A stretch of DNA of 64,000 bases from MA-ANB-1 sp965216445 (lineage in GTDB: Bacteria; Actinomycetota; Acidimicrobiia; Spongiisociales; ZC4RG35). Positions 15,551-24,897 of this stretch are shown piece after piece (within the stretch, counting starts at the first letter, position 1; each line of letters opens with the position of its first letter). The position numbers and the translations under genes were made by a program. The notes under the pieces are model-generated. The model saw only the letters and a list, made by a program, of their open reading frames with translations, had not been told where the DNA came from and did not search any database. Where the stretch lies: the NCBI GenBank assembly GCA_965216445.1, contig OZ244166.1, positions 62,001 to 126,000 of the forward strand. The letters run 5' to 3'.

Positions 15551-17220
15551 ACCTCTTGAAGGGCGCTCTGGCTATTGCCTTTGTTGCGGTTGGGCTTGCG
15601 GCGTGCACACAGGCTGGAGAGACTCCGACGTCTGGTACGGAGGGGAGCACAACCACGGCGAACGCTTCTCCGACGACCGAGACGTCCACTGTCGATGGCT
15701 TGACGGTGTGCTGGACAGGTCCCGTCGATGGCAAGCCCGGCCCTCTGCAATGGTCCGATGGCACATCCGAGTCGGGTCTTGAAACCGCACTCTTGGGGAT
15801 GAGAGGGCATGCAGCCGGGTGGGGTGATGTGGACGGAGATGGGTTGCTCGACCTCGTGGTTGGCACCTTTGCCACGTCTCGACAAGAGGTCTACCAGGAG
15901 AGGGGGGCATCCGGCCCATCGCCGGATCAGCTCCTGATCGGGGGCGAAGACGGTCGTTTCACACCAGCTTTGTCCCTACCGGAACAGTTCGGCAGGACCT
16001 CAGGGGTTGCCATGGCGGACCTCGACGTAGATGGCGATGTCGACGTTGTGTTGTCTCGAAATGTGAACGGAAGGGATCCGGGGCCCGGAACGGCGATCTT
16101 CGAGAACTCGAACGATGTCCTTGAGGTGGTAGAGGCTGGAATCGATCCCGACTTGGGAGGTCGATCGATCGGGGTGATCGACGTGGACGCGGACGGCCTC
16201 CTAGATCTGGTCGTTCTCGAAGACAGATACCGAGGTGGGTCTTCTCAGGTCTATCGAAACCTCGGATCCCTGCAGTTTGAGCTGGCCAACTCTGCGTTTG
16301 GGTTTCCGTCGGATGTCCACGGCCTCGGGTTGGCGACAGGTGACCTCAACAACGACGGATTCACCGATCTGTTCGTCGCAGGCTCCAACCGGATGTTCTT
16401 TGGCACCGGCGAAGGGTTGGTCGAAGTGCCCGATGCGATCCCGGCGTGGGAGATGTTCGGTTCCGAAGACGATGTGGCAGGCGCTGCGATCGCTGACGTA
16501 AACCGAGACGGCTGGCTCGATGTTGTGGTTGGTCATCACTACAACAGCACCCTCAGTCGCGGCAACGAAGTTCCGGTACGGCTTTATCTGAACAGGACGG
16601 GAGAGAGTGGGCCCGATTTCGAGGATGTCACTGAGGCGGCCGGCCTCGTGGGGATTCCAACCAAAGCGCCACACGTCGAGTTCGCCGACATCGACAACGA
16701 TGGTTGGCCCGACATCGTGACGTCGGCTTCGGCCGAGTCGGGGTCGGTTCCGGCCGTGTTTCACCACACAGGCATCGCTGATGGGATTCCCGTGTTTGCG
16801 CCCCCACAGGGACTGGGCTCAGCCCAGTACTGGGTCACGGCTCCCACTGCTGACGTCAATCGCGACGGTCGGTTGGACCTGTTGGCTGTCGAATGGGAAC
16901 CGTCACTTCCTTCGGTTCTGTTCGTAAACGACTCAGACTCCGGGCATTGGGTCGAGGTTGTCGTCGACAACGTCTACGGCGGCATTGGCTCTCGAGTCGA
17001 GATATACGAGTTCGGAAGTCTCGGCTCTCCCTCCGCTCTGCTGGGCGCCCGTGAGATCGTGGCGACTCTGGGGTACACGGCGGGTGCCGAAACGGTGGCT
17101 CACTTCGGGGTGGGTGAGGCGACGAACGTTGATGTGAGGATCATCGATCCGTTCGGAGGCGAAACACTGGATTGGTTGGGAGTGCCCACCGATCAGAGGG
17201 TGAGTACAGGCGGATGCTGA
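15547..17220 (+). CDS. FG-GAP/VCBS-repeat lipoprotein with ASPIC/UnbV C-terminus (CRTAC1-like)
   Basis: A 557-residue lipoprotein: signal MNLLKGALAIAFVAVGLAAC with cysteine at 20, then a Thr/Ser linker. Repeated calcium-type motifs follow: GDVDGDGLLDLVVG, ADLDVDGDVDVVLS, IDVDADGLLDLVVL, GDLNNDGFTDLFVA, ADVNRDGWLDVVVG, ADIDNDGWPDIVTS and ADVNRDGRLDLLAV. These are FG-GAP/VCBS blades of an integrin-alpha-like propeller. The end (GGIGSRVEIY... AHFGVGEATNVDVRIIDPFG) matches ASPIC/UnbV. It is probably surface-attached and calcium-binding. The GTG start overlaps the upstream stop, so the two lipoproteins are co-translated. Confidence 0.9.
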   Translation: MNLLKGALAIAFVAVGLAACTQAGETPTSGTEGSTTTANASPTTETSTVDGLTVCWTGPVDGKPGPLQWSDGTSESGLETALLGMRGHAAGWGDVDGDGLLDLVVGTFATSRQEVYQERGASGPSPDQLLIGGEDGRFTPALSLPEQFGRTSGVAMADLDVDGDVDVVLSRNVNGRDPGPGTAIFENSNDVLEVVEAGIDPDLGGRSIGVIDVDADGLLDLVVLEDRYRGGSSQVYRNLGSLQFELANSAFGFPSDVHGLGLATGDLNNDGFTDLFVAGSNRMFFGTGEGLVEVPDAIPAWEMFGSEDDVAGAAIADVNRDGWLDVVVGHHYNSTLSRGNEVPVRLYLNRTGESGPDFEDVTEAAGLVGIPTKAPHVEFADIDNDGWPDIVTSASAESGSVPAVFHHTGIADGIPVFAPPQGLGSAQYWVTAPTADVNRDGRLDLLAVEWEPSLPSVLFVNDSDSGHWVEVVVDNVYGGIGSRVEIYEFGSLGSPSALLGAREIVATLGYTAGAETVAHFGVGEATNVDVRIIDPFGGETLDWLGVPTDQRVSTGGC

Positions 17221-17230
17221 CCGATCCGTG

Positions 17231-17261
17231 TTGTTGGTTCGGCGCGGAATAGGGTATACAT
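17231..17261 (+). promoter_or_regulatory. Promoter giving a leaderless or near-leaderless mRNA
   Basis: TTGTTG (17231-17236), an 18-bp spacer and TATACAT (17255-17261). The expected RNA start, about 7 nt downstream, coincides with the ATG at 17270, and no Shine-Dalgarno sequence is present. Confidence 0.55.
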
Positions 17262-17269
17262 CACCCCTC

Positions 17270-18157
17270 ATGGTGAGATTCAAACGAAAGCCAACCGGTC
17301 CGGGCCAGGTCGACGACCGACGGACTGGTTCCCGAATGGGTGGATCAGGCGGTTCGGGTGGCATGATGCGTCTTGGTGCCGGTGGCGGGGGAGCGCTCCT
17401 GGTCGTCGTCCTTCTGTTGGCGTTTTGTGGCGGTGGCTCAGACTTTGGGGGTCTCGTGGACTCCCTGGCACCGGTTGATCCACAGACGCAATCTCAGACT
17501 CCAATTGACCCGGCTAACGACCCTGATGGCGAACTCGTGGAGTTTCTGGGCAACGTCCTCGCAGATACGCAAGGGATGTGGGTTGCAGTATTCGAAGACT
17601 CTGGCCTTACCTACCGAGCCACGGATCTCGTGGTGTTCAATGGCTTCACCCAGTCTGCCTGCGGCGGCGCTCAGGCGCAGTCGGGACCCCATTACTGCCC
17701 TGTGGACGAACAGGTGTACATGGATCTCGACTTCCTCGAACAACTCCAGAGCCGGTTCGGGGCAGTTGGTGACACAGCCCAGGCCTACATCCTTGCCCAC
17801 GAGGTCGCCCACCACGTCCAAAACGTCCTGGGAATCATCGGCCAGGTCGATCAGGTGAGAGGGTCCGACCCCGGTCGCGCCCGCGAGGTTTCTATTGCCT
17901 TGGAGCTTCAGGCGGATTGTTTTGCCGGTGTTTGGTTGTCGACACTGAGGGATGGCACCTCTGCGGCCGTACTCGAGGAGAACGATCTCCAGGAAGCATT
18001 GAACGCTGCAGCGGCAGTTGGGGACGACGCGATTCAGCAAGAGACAAGCGGAAGAGTCAATCCCGAGTCGTGGACCCACGGCAGCGCCGAGCAACGGTTC
18101 AACTGGCTGAAGGTCGGATTCGACACGGGCGATCCTCAGGCCTGCGACACCTTCTAA
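17270..18157 (+). CDS. YpfJ-family neutral zinc metallopeptidase
   Basis: A 295-residue membrane-anchored peptidase of the YpfJ/zincin family. The Gly-rich N-terminus (GSGGSGGMMRLGAGGGG) precedes one TM helix (ALLVVVLLLAFCGG). The catalytic domain has FYCPVDEQ-like HYCPVDEQVYMDLDFL, the zinc motif AHEVAHHVQ with its HExxH, and the later helix ISIALELQADCFAGVW, which supplies the third ligand in this family. Substrate is unknown; it acts outside the membrane. Start ATG 17270 is supported by the adjacent promoter. Confidence 0.9.
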   Translation: MVRFKRKPTGPGQVDDRRTGSRMGGSGGSGGMMRLGAGGGGALLVVVLLLAFCGGGSDFGGLVDSLAPVDPQTQSQTPIDPANDPDGELVEFLGNVLADTQGMWVAVFEDSGLTYRATDLVVFNGFTQSACGGAQAQSGPHYCPVDEQVYMDLDFLEQLQSRFGAVGDTAQAYILAHEVAHHVQNVLGIIGQVDQVRGSDPGRAREVSIALELQADCFAGVWLSTLRDGTSAAVLEENDLQEALNAAAAVGDDAIQQETSGRVNPESWTHGSAEQRFNWLKVGFDTGDPQACDTF

Positions 18158-18255
18158 ACCTGAAGTCGCCTAGTTGGCTTTCTCGCAGACCCCTCAGAGG
18201 GAATGCGGATATCGCTAGGGTCATATCCGGAGGTTGATCTGGGAGAGGAGTAGCC

Positions 18256-18684
18256 ATGGACGAAGAAGTCAACGAGTCGCAATCGACACCGGAAGCATCG
18301 GCGGAGGAGTCGCCGGCTGGTTCGGAGAGCTTCAGCTCTTCGGAGGGTTTGGTTTCACTCGGTGGGTTGATTGTGCTTGCGGGGTGGTTTCTGTTCGAGA
18401 TCGTTCTCGATGACTACGGGACGCCCTACTTGGCGTTACTTCTAGCCGGTCTTGCGGTTCTCCTTCCTCGAATGGGCAGGTCACTAACTGATTCGATCGC
18501 GCCCCTTTCGTCGGTAATGAAAGCGGTGGGCTACCTGATGGGGCTTCTCGCTCTGTTTGTTGTTGTGGTGAACATCAGGTTCGCTAGTGGTCTACTGAAT
18601 GAATTCACGGAGATTCTCGGTGCTCTTGCTTTCTTCGGAGGTTCGGCAATCGCCGTTCTGGGAGCGAACGCGATCAAGACCTAG
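18256..18684 (+). CDS. Small integral membrane protein, unknown function
   Basis: A 142-residue protein with an acidic, Ser/Glu-rich N-terminus (1-32) and about four TM segments: LVSLGGLIVLAGWFLFEIVL, YLALLLAGLAVLLP, VGYLMGLLALFVVVVNI and ILGALAFFGGSAIAVLG. No family recognised. The start ATG follows GGGAGAGGAG at a normal distance. Confidence 0.75.
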   Translation: MDEEVNESQSTPEASAEESPAGSESFSSSEGLVSLGGLIVLAGWFLFEIVLDDYGTPYLALLLAGLAVLLPRMGRSLTDSIAPLSSVMKAVGYLMGLLALFVVVVNIRFASGLLNEFTEILGALAFFGGSAIAVLGANAIKT

Positions 18685-18769
18685 TTTCTGACCCGTCCGG
18701 TGCTTCGGGAACAAGTGAAGCGCCGCGACTCGGCTCGGGAGCGTTACGGAACGGTCGTATTCTTTGGTT

Positions 18770-19933
18770 GTGAAACGCCGTCCTCCGTTGATATTCATCT
18801 TCACGGTGACTCTGACGGGGATTCTGAACAACACGCTGATCTCACCGGCGCTCCCTGACATTCTGGACGAGTTCGGAGTCGAGTCGGAGGGTGCCGGAGG
18901 GCTCGTGGCGGCGGGGTCCGTTGCAGGGATAATCGTTGCGCCGATCGTTGGGATCCTCGCCGATCGTTATGGAAGGCGAATCGTCCTATCAACTTGCTTG
19001 GGAGTCTTCGGTTTCGCCGGGGGACTGGCCGCACTGGCTCCCAGTTTCGAGTTTCTGGTGGGTGCACGGCTACTCCAAGGCGTGGGGTCTGCTGGGCTTG
19101 TGAATCTTGCGGTCGTATTGATCGGAGACAACTGGTCGGGGAGCGAGCAAACCCGTCTCGTCGGCAGAAACGCCGCCGTCCTCACCGTCGGGCTGGCCGC
19201 AGTTCCCCTTCTGTCCGGCGCAGTGACGCAGGGGTTCGGTTGGAGATATGCGCTTTCGATCTACACCGTTGCGCTTGTGACTTCAGCCGTCGCGTGGGTT
19301 GTCCTCGACGGCCGCCGACCCGCCGTTCCACCGAAAGTGTCTGAACAGATTCGAGGAGCGACGGCTGTCGTTAGACGGCCCTATGTCGCCACCCTGTTGG
19401 CCGCGGGATTCCTCGTCTTTGTGATGATCTTTGGGCTGTTCTTGACTGTGTTTCCGGTACACCTGGCCGAGCAGTTTGGTCTTCAGGCCGGGGCACGGGG
19501 AGTAATGATTGCGCTGCCAGCGGCGGGTTCAACAGTCGTTGCCTTCAACCTCGGACGGATTCGTGGCCTGCTGACAACACGTGTGGTTGTGATTGTTTCC
19601 GCGGTCGGTTTCATGGTGGCTTTCGCTCTGATTGGAGTGGCTGGAGCTCTGGCGGTCGCTGGAGCTGGCGTAATCATCTATGGGGCCTCTCAGGGCTCGC
19701 TGATCCCCACGCTGCAAGACCAGGCGATGGCGGCTTCGCCTGACGAGCACCGAGGTGCGGTCGTCGCGATCTGGGTCAGCGCGGCAAGGGCAGGGCAAAC
19801 GGTTGGTCCACTAATGGCTGGTGTGGCCCTTGGAGCCTGGACGACCGGGACCGTGTTTCTGGCGGGAAGCGCCGTGGCTGGGGTTGTCCTGTTGCTCGGA
19901 GTGTTCGGGCCAATGCGTGGTGCGAAGTTGTAG
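18770..19933 (+). CDS. Major facilitator superfamily transporter
   Basis: About 387 residues with 12 predicted TM helices. The inter-TM2/3 signature is GILADRYGRRIVL and the TM5-region motif is VGLAAVPLLSGAVTQGFGWRYAL. It resembles drug/H+ antiporters but the substrate cannot be told. A TATTCT -10-like element (18758-18763) lies just before GTG 18770, suggesting a leaderless message; a TTG at 18764 is in frame too. Confidence 0.87.
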   Translation: MKRRPPLIFIFTVTLTGILNNTLISPALPDILDEFGVESEGAGGLVAAGSVAGIIVAPIVGILADRYGRRIVLSTCLGVFGFAGGLAALAPSFEFLVGARLLQGVGSAGLVNLAVVLIGDNWSGSEQTRLVGRNAAVLTVGLAAVPLLSGAVTQGFGWRYALSIYTVALVTSAVAWVVLDGRRPAVPPKVSEQIRGATAVVRRPYVATLLAAGFLVFVMIFGLFLTVFPVHLAEQFGLQAGARGVMIALPAAGSTVVAFNLGRIRGLLTTRVVVIVSAVGFMVAFALIGVAGALAVAGAGVIIYGASQGSLIPTLQDQAMAASPDEHRGAVVAIWVSAARAGQTVGPLMAGVALGAWTTGTVFLAGSAVAGVVLLLGVFGPMRGAKL

Positions 19934-19973
19934 AAGCGGAGTTGGGAGGCCTGGCACCCGACGTCGATGAGTT

Positions 19974-21482
19974 TCAGCGATGAACGTCTGGGTCGTCCTG
20001 GGTTGCTTTCATCCGGATGGTGTAGGCCGAGTCACCGCTGAGAATTCCGCTTCGACCAAACAGACGGCCGAACTGCCAGTTGCTCAATCCCAACTCGGGT
20101 CGGTTCAATGCATATTGGCCATCAACCCACCGAGTGAACCCATTGCCGACGAAAGGTGAGTCGATTGTCTCGAAGAAGGAATCGTGTTCTTCGGCTTCCT
20201 CCGAGATCAAGCTCGCGGCGAACTTGGGACTCTGGGAGTTGAACAGCTGAATGGCTTCCGCCACGTCGGCGACGACCGTAAGCGAGACTTCGGGACTGTC
20301 CTCCCACTCCCACTCTTTCCCAAGGCCGTCGTCAGGGAGTAACTCGGTACGCGGCTCCACCACCGTTCCGACACTCCTGATTACCTCGGCCGTGGCCCGC
20401 CATTCGGACGGAATGTGGTCCATGACGTTTTCGGTGACGTGCAGTTTGCTGGTGGCTCCCCGGCGCTCACCGGCGTCGTGCAACGCATCCAGAAAAACCG
20501 GAATCAGCGTTTCGGCACTCTCAGCGACGATGCAACACGTGTTCAAGGTGTTGCAGACCTTGCGGTCGAGAGAGTTGTAAACGGCAGCACGAAACTTGTC
20601 GGCATCAGCGGACGCCGCTGCGATGATCCATGCCCCTCCGGTTCCATGGAGCGAAACGGGGGTTCCGGTCTGCCGAGCTACGTCTCCCAGTTGACTGACT
20701 GCAGTACCCGAGCCGCGGGCTACTGCGAGCGCGAGCCGATCGTCGGCAAACATCGCCCACCCGGCGGCGCGAGACGGTGTATCAACCAATGAAGCCGATC
20801 CGGGCGGCAACCCTGCCTTTTCCAGGGCAGGCTTTAGGGCGTGTTCCATGATCGCCCGTGCCGTGAGCAGGGCATCGGAGCCAATCCGGAAGACGACCGT
20901 GTTACCGGAGCGAATGACTCCAGTGGCATCGGCGAAGACGTTCGGTCGACCCTCAAAAACGAACCCGATAACACCGAGACCCGACCGATGCGACTGGATT
21001 GTCCAACCATCGTGCTCTACCTGTTCTGTGATTTCTCCACGTCCGCCGGGCACGTCGGCCCAAGTCTTGAGACCGGCCGCCATGTTCTGCCTCATCCTGT
21101 CGTCCAGAACCAATCGCGTCGTGGAGCGTCCCTTGGATTTGGTCCTCTGGATGTCGGCGTTGTTGGCTTCGAGTATGTCTTTGAACACCTCGTCGTCTTC
21201 GATGTTCTCTGCGAAATTGAGGTAGAACTCAGTGATCGCTTCGTCCGAAACGAGACCCATCGCTTCGAAGGCTTCGGTAGCTGAGGTGACGGCGTCTCTG
21301 GCGGTTCTCCACACGTCGGACGGAATGTGAAGAAGCTGTCCATCGGCCTGGGCAACCACCAGGCGGTCGCCTTCGATGAATGCTTCAGCCAGCTCCGGCG
21401 TCACATAGGCAATCTTGTTGCCGCCGTAAATAATCTTCATCCCGGGGCGGAGCGCCGAAAGTGTCGAGTCCCTGAAATCCAT
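19974..21482 (-). CDS. proA: Gamma-glutamyl phosphate reductase (ProA-like, long form)
   Basis: ProA reduces gamma-glutamyl phosphate to glutamate semialdehyde in proline synthesis. The conserved core is present: GLGVIGFVFEGRPNVFADATG, RSGNTVVFRIGSDAL, VARGSGTAVSQLGDVAR, and the catalytic cysteine region DRKVCNTLNTCCIV. At 502 residues it is about 80 longer than ordinary ProA. The extra part is an N-terminal region (1-85: MKIIYGGNKIAYVTPELAEAF...) of unknown role. The core is divergent: the active-site loop has CNTLNTCC where most have CNA(A/L)ET. It lies 9 bp after proB. Confidence 0.87.
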   Translation of the reverse strand: MDFRDSTLSALRPGMKIIYGGNKIAYVTPELAEAFIEGDRLVVAQADGQLLHIPSDVWRTARDAVTSATEAFEAMGLVSDEAITEFYLNFAENIEDDEVFKDILEANNADIQRTKSKGRSTTRLVLDDRMRQNMAAGLKTWADVPGGRGEITEQVEHDGWTIQSHRSGLGVIGFVFEGRPNVFADATGVIRSGNTVVFRIGSDALLTARAIMEHALKPALEKAGLPPGSASLVDTPSRAAGWAMFADDRLALAVARGSGTAVSQLGDVARQTGTPVSLHGTGGAWIIAAASADADKFRAAVYNSLDRKVCNTLNTCCIVAESAETLIPVFLDALHDAGERRGATSKLHVTENVMDHIPSEWRATAEVIRSVGTVVEPRTELLPDDGLGKEWEWEDSPEVSLTVVADVAEAIQLFNSQSPKFAASLISEEAEEHDSFFETIDSPFVGNGFTRWVDGQYALNRPELGLSNWQFGRLFGRSGILSGDSAYTIRMKATQDDPDVHR

Positions 21483-21491
21483 GAGCTGAGG

Positions 21492-22607
21492 CTAGTTGTC
21501 CAGTTTCTCGTCGAACACGACGAGGTCGTCGCGATGGACCACCTCTCCACCGGCGAGTGACGAGTGTTGTCCGATGGAATCGAATACGGCAGTCGCCGCC
21601 ATGCGGGTCAAGCCCTTGCCTACGACTTCTTCGTTGGGCCCTATTACGTTGACCGGGTCCCCGGAAGCGAAGTCACCCGACACAGCCGTTACCCCAACAG
21701 AGAGCAAACTGCTTCCGCCGTTGCGGATGGCGTGAACTGCCCCGGCGTCGACCACTACGTCGCCACGCACGGGCAGACCGAAGGCGATCCAGAGCTTGCG
21801 TGCTGAAAGCCCGGACTGTCGCGGCGAAATCCACGTGCCGACTTCCTCCCCGGTCACCGCTCGTTCGATGACGTCTTCTTCGCCAGCCCGTGCGATGACG
21901 GTGGGCACTCCAGACCATGCCGCCATTCTCGCCGCCGCGATCTTGGTCGAAGCTCCCCCGGAGCCAAACCGACCTCGTGCCGATGCCGCGTCCAGTTCGT
22001 CAAGGATCGAGTCGGTGTGCCGAACGGCGCTCAGGAGCTCAACAGACGCATTCGTGTTGGGGTCGGCAGAGAAGAGTCCGGCAGTATCAGTCAGGAGGAC
22101 AAGCAGGTCGGCATCAACAAGATGACAAACGAGGGCAGCAAGCCGGTCGTTGTCACCGAACCGAAGCTCATCGACGGTAACCGTGTCGTTTTCGTTGACG
22201 ACCGGGACCACGCCGAGGCTCAACATGCGCTCCATTGCTTCACGGGCGTGGAGGTACTGGGAACGACTTGCGAAAACGTCCCGGGTCAATAACACCTGGC
22301 CCACGACCAGATTCCGTTTGCCGAAGGCGTCGGCGTAATGGTGCATGAGCAGTCCTTGACCGACAGCTGCCGCCGCCTGAAGGCCGGGCAAATCAGCTGG
22401 TCTCTCATTCAATGCGAGGGCCGTCATGCTCGCAGCGACCGCACCAGACGAAACCAGGACCGGTCGATGACCCAAGGCAATCACTGAGGCGACCTGCCGA
22501 ACGGTTCGGTCGATGCTCTCGAGATCAAGGCCACCATCGCGGTTGGCCAGACTCGACGAACCCACCTTGATGACCACGCAACTGCCGTTGGCAGCCTGTC
22601 TTCTCAA
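21492..22607 (-). CDS. proB: Glutamate 5-kinase with PUA domain
   Basis: ProB phosphorylates glutamate, the first step of proline synthesis. The amino-acid kinase domain (about 1-255) has VVIKVGSSSLANRDGG, VLVSSGAVAASMTAL, VVNENDTVTVDELRFGDNDRLAALV and RFGSGGASTKIAAARMAA. A C-terminal PUA domain (about 275-365) has DVVVDAGAVHAIRNGGSSLLSVGV. Length 371 is typical. proB and proA form an operon; the divergent neighbour is an MFS transporter. proC is not in this window. Confidence 0.95.
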   Translation of the reverse strand: MRRQAANGSCVVIKVGSSSLANRDGGLDLESIDRTVRQVASVIALGHRPVLVSSGAVAASMTALALNERPADLPGLQAAAAVGQGLLMHHYADAFGKRNLVVGQVLLTRDVFASRSQYLHAREAMERMLSLGVVPVVNENDTVTVDELRFGDNDRLAALVCHLVDADLLVLLTDTAGLFSADPNTNASVELLSAVRHTDSILDELDAASARGRFGSGGASTKIAAARMAAWSGVPTVIARAGEEDVIERAVTGEEVGTWISPRQSGLSARKLWIAFGLPVRGDVVVDAGAVHAIRNGGSSLLSVGVTAVSGDFASGDPVNVIGPNEEVVGKGLTRMAATAVFDSIGQHSSLAGGEVVHRDDLVVFDEKLDN

Positions 22608-22737
22608 TGCTCCCCACTTCGTTTCTGAGCAAGAATCCTATGACAGAATCGTTCTTGGCAACAGTGGAAATTTTGAGAAATGTGGTCTGTGGGTCACAGT
22701 CCCGGGTCAATGAGGCTGTGTTGATTCGGAGGGGTAG

Positions 22738-23919
22738 GTGAAGAAGCCAGTCATTTCGCGAACCATTCCCGGCCTTGTCGTCGTTTCGAGCAGCCTGGTT
22801 CTGGCTGCTCTTCCGATATTCATGGTCGGCGGACTGGCTGTCCAAATCCGTGCCGATCTAGAACTCACCGAGTCGTTGTTGGGGGCGGCGGTCACAGTCG
22901 GTTTTGTTGTCGGTGCGGTTGCTGCGCTTTTTGGTGGGCGGTTGGCGGATCGGATCGGACCGAGGACCGCGGTGCATCTGGGCGCGGCGCTGAGCGGATT
23001 GTCCCTGTTCGGCCTGGGGATGCTCACTTATAACTGGTGGCATATGGTGCTGTTCCTGTCCTTGGCGGGTCTGGCGGTTGCCATTGTGGATCCGGGTCTG
23101 GCGATCCTGGTTGACCGGGCTATCCCCCAGGGCAGCCAGGGCTTCGCATTTGGCGTGAAGGAGGCCTCGATTCCGGCGGCAACATTGGCGGCAGGTTTGG
23201 CTGTGCCGACGGTTGCGTTGACTGTGGGTTGGAGGTGGGCGTTTGCACTCGGTGCGATTCCCCTGGTTGCCATTCTTCTTCTCCTCCCGGGTGTCCTCGC
23301 CTCCTCGCAACCAACCGAGCATCAGGCGAAGTCCACGGCGATTCCCAATCATCGACGACCAGAATTCCGAACGATGTTGATCATCGCCGTCGCTGCCACC
23401 ATGGGCACTGCGGCGGCGAGTGGGGTAGGTGTCTTCCTCACAGAGAGCGCGGTAGCGATGGGTTTCGACGAGAGTGGCGCCGGAATTCTCCTAGCAATCG
23501 GTTCTGTGGCAGGAATAGTCGCGCGAATCAGCTCTGGGGTTTTTGCCGACAGAACCGGTGGACCGCAGTTCGGGCTGATTTCGTTGATGCTTGCTGTGGG
23601 GGGTGTCTCGATCGCGCTGGGTGGCACCGGGGCAACAGGGTTCCTTGTTTTGGGGACCGTTGGAACGTTCGCTGCCGGTTGGGCATGGACCGGAATCTTC
23701 TTTCTTTCGCTTATCCGAATCAGCCCGGGGGCTCCGGGTGCTGCTGCCGGTGTTGGGACAGCCAGCCTTGGGTTCGGAAATGCTTCGGGTCCCTTGCTCT
23801 TTGGGCTCACCGCCGAGTCTGTGTCGTTCGAGGCGGCGTGGCTTGGGGCAGGGGTGGTGGGCCTGGTGGCGGCCGGGTTGATGCTCGTGGCCATGCGTCT
23901 CATTCCCCCGGTTTCTTAA
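22738..23919 (+). CDS. Major facilitator superfamily transporter
   Basis: A 393-residue protein with 12 TM segments. The loop 2-3 motif is GGRLADRIGPRTAVHLG and the equivalent loop 8-9 motif is SGVFADRTGGPQFG. TM5 has KEASIPAATLAAGLAVP. It resembles CynX/NarK-type or sugar-efflux MFS members; substrate unknown. GTG 22738 follows CGGAGGGGTA. It is divergent from proB, across a gap of about 130 bp. Confidence 0.87.
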   Translation: MKKPVISRTIPGLVVVSSSLVLAALPIFMVGGLAVQIRADLELTESLLGAAVTVGFVVGAVAALFGGRLADRIGPRTAVHLGAALSGLSLFGLGMLTYNWWHMVLFLSLAGLAVAIVDPGLAILVDRAIPQGSQGFAFGVKEASIPAATLAAGLAVPTVALTVGWRWAFALGAIPLVAILLLLPGVLASSQPTEHQAKSTAIPNHRRPEFRTMLIIAVAATMGTAAASGVGVFLTESAVAMGFDESGAGILLAIGSVAGIVARISSGVFADRTGGPQFGLISLMLAVGGVSIALGGTGATGFLVLGTVGTFAAGWAWTGIFFLSLIRISPGAPGAAAGVGTASLGFGNASGPLLFGLTAESVSFEAAWLGAGVVGLVAAGLMLVAMRLIPPVS

Positions 23920-24025
23920 GATTGAACCAGCCAACCTCTGGTAGATCCGTGGCCCGGCCCTAAGTCAGCTTGTCCGAGATTGTCCTCAGGTTGACCATCT
24001 GCCTCCTTGTCGCTGGAATTGGCAT

Positions 24026-24826
24026 GTGAAATACCACCAGGTCACCCGGTTGGGGCGGAAGTTTGACTTCGGTCTGACCTCGAATCGAATTGGATTGTTT
24101 GCACCGGTTGGCTCGGGAGTTGTCTTCGCGGTCTGGGATGTCGTCTCCGGTAGAGGCTTCCGGATCGTGGAAGCAGCGTTGGCGGGGGTTAGCGCCTTCC
24201 TGGCGTGGTCCACTGCCCGGGAGCTTGATCCTGACGACACTCGGACCGCGACATTGGCCATTTTCCTGGCCACCGCTGCTGCGTTCGGCCCATGGGAATC
24301 CCCGCTGTTGATCGCTGCAGTGGCGTTGGTTGGCTTGCGGGCTCTTGCAGGGACGGTTGGCGGGGACCTCAGACCCGCAGACCTGGCGGTCCTGGTCGTG
24401 GGTGCCGGATTTGCCGGTTCACGGATCGAGGGTTGGGTAATCGTTCTGTTGATCCTCATGGCGATTCTGGACAATCGACCTCGTGGATATCTAACAGCGA
24501 TGGCTGCGGCTGCCGCCGCGGCCATTATCTCCGCGCTGGCCTTCGACGTAAGCCTCCCCGACCAGAACATGACCGACGAAGTCGGTCTATGGGTGGTGGT
24601 TGTTGTGGTTGCCATCGTCTTGTCGGCCCGGAGAACCGTCATTGTCTCGACGACGGATGTGTATCAGCGGGAGATTTTCTGGCCGAACATCAGGGCGACC
24701 CGGGTTATGGCCGGTTTTGTAGTGGCAGGCGCGTTGCTGGCCTCAGGCCCGGATACTGTTGTACTGCTCGTACCCACCCTCTCTGCCCTGGTTGCCACTG
24801 CAGCTCTTCGAACCATTCAGTATTAG
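24026..24826 (+). CDS. Polytopic membrane protein, unknown function
   Basis: A 266-residue protein with about seven or eight predicted TM segments, including LLIAAVALVGLRALAGTVGG, ADLAVLVVGAGFAGSRI, WVIVLLILMAILDN, AAAAAAAIISALAFD, VGLWVVVVVVAIVLSARR and VMAGFVVAGALLASG. No motif recognised. Start GTG 24026 is uncertain. Confidence 0.65.
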   Translation: MKYHQVTRLGRKFDFGLTSNRIGLFAPVGSGVVFAVWDVVSGRGFRIVEAALAGVSAFLAWSTARELDPDDTRTATLAIFLATAAAFGPWESPLLIAAVALVGLRALAGTVGGDLRPADLAVLVVGAGFAGSRIEGWVIVLLILMAILDNRPRGYLTAMAAAAAAAIISALAFDVSLPDQNMTDEVGLWVVVVVVAIVLSARRTVIVSTTDVYQREIFWPNIRATRVMAGFVVAGALLASGPDTVVLLVPTLSALVATAALRTIQY

Positions 24827-24897
24827 CCCTACAAACTGACCCAAGAACAGGTAAAGGCCTAAACTGCGCGTCGCTCAAATCCGGTAGGTAGGTCCTT

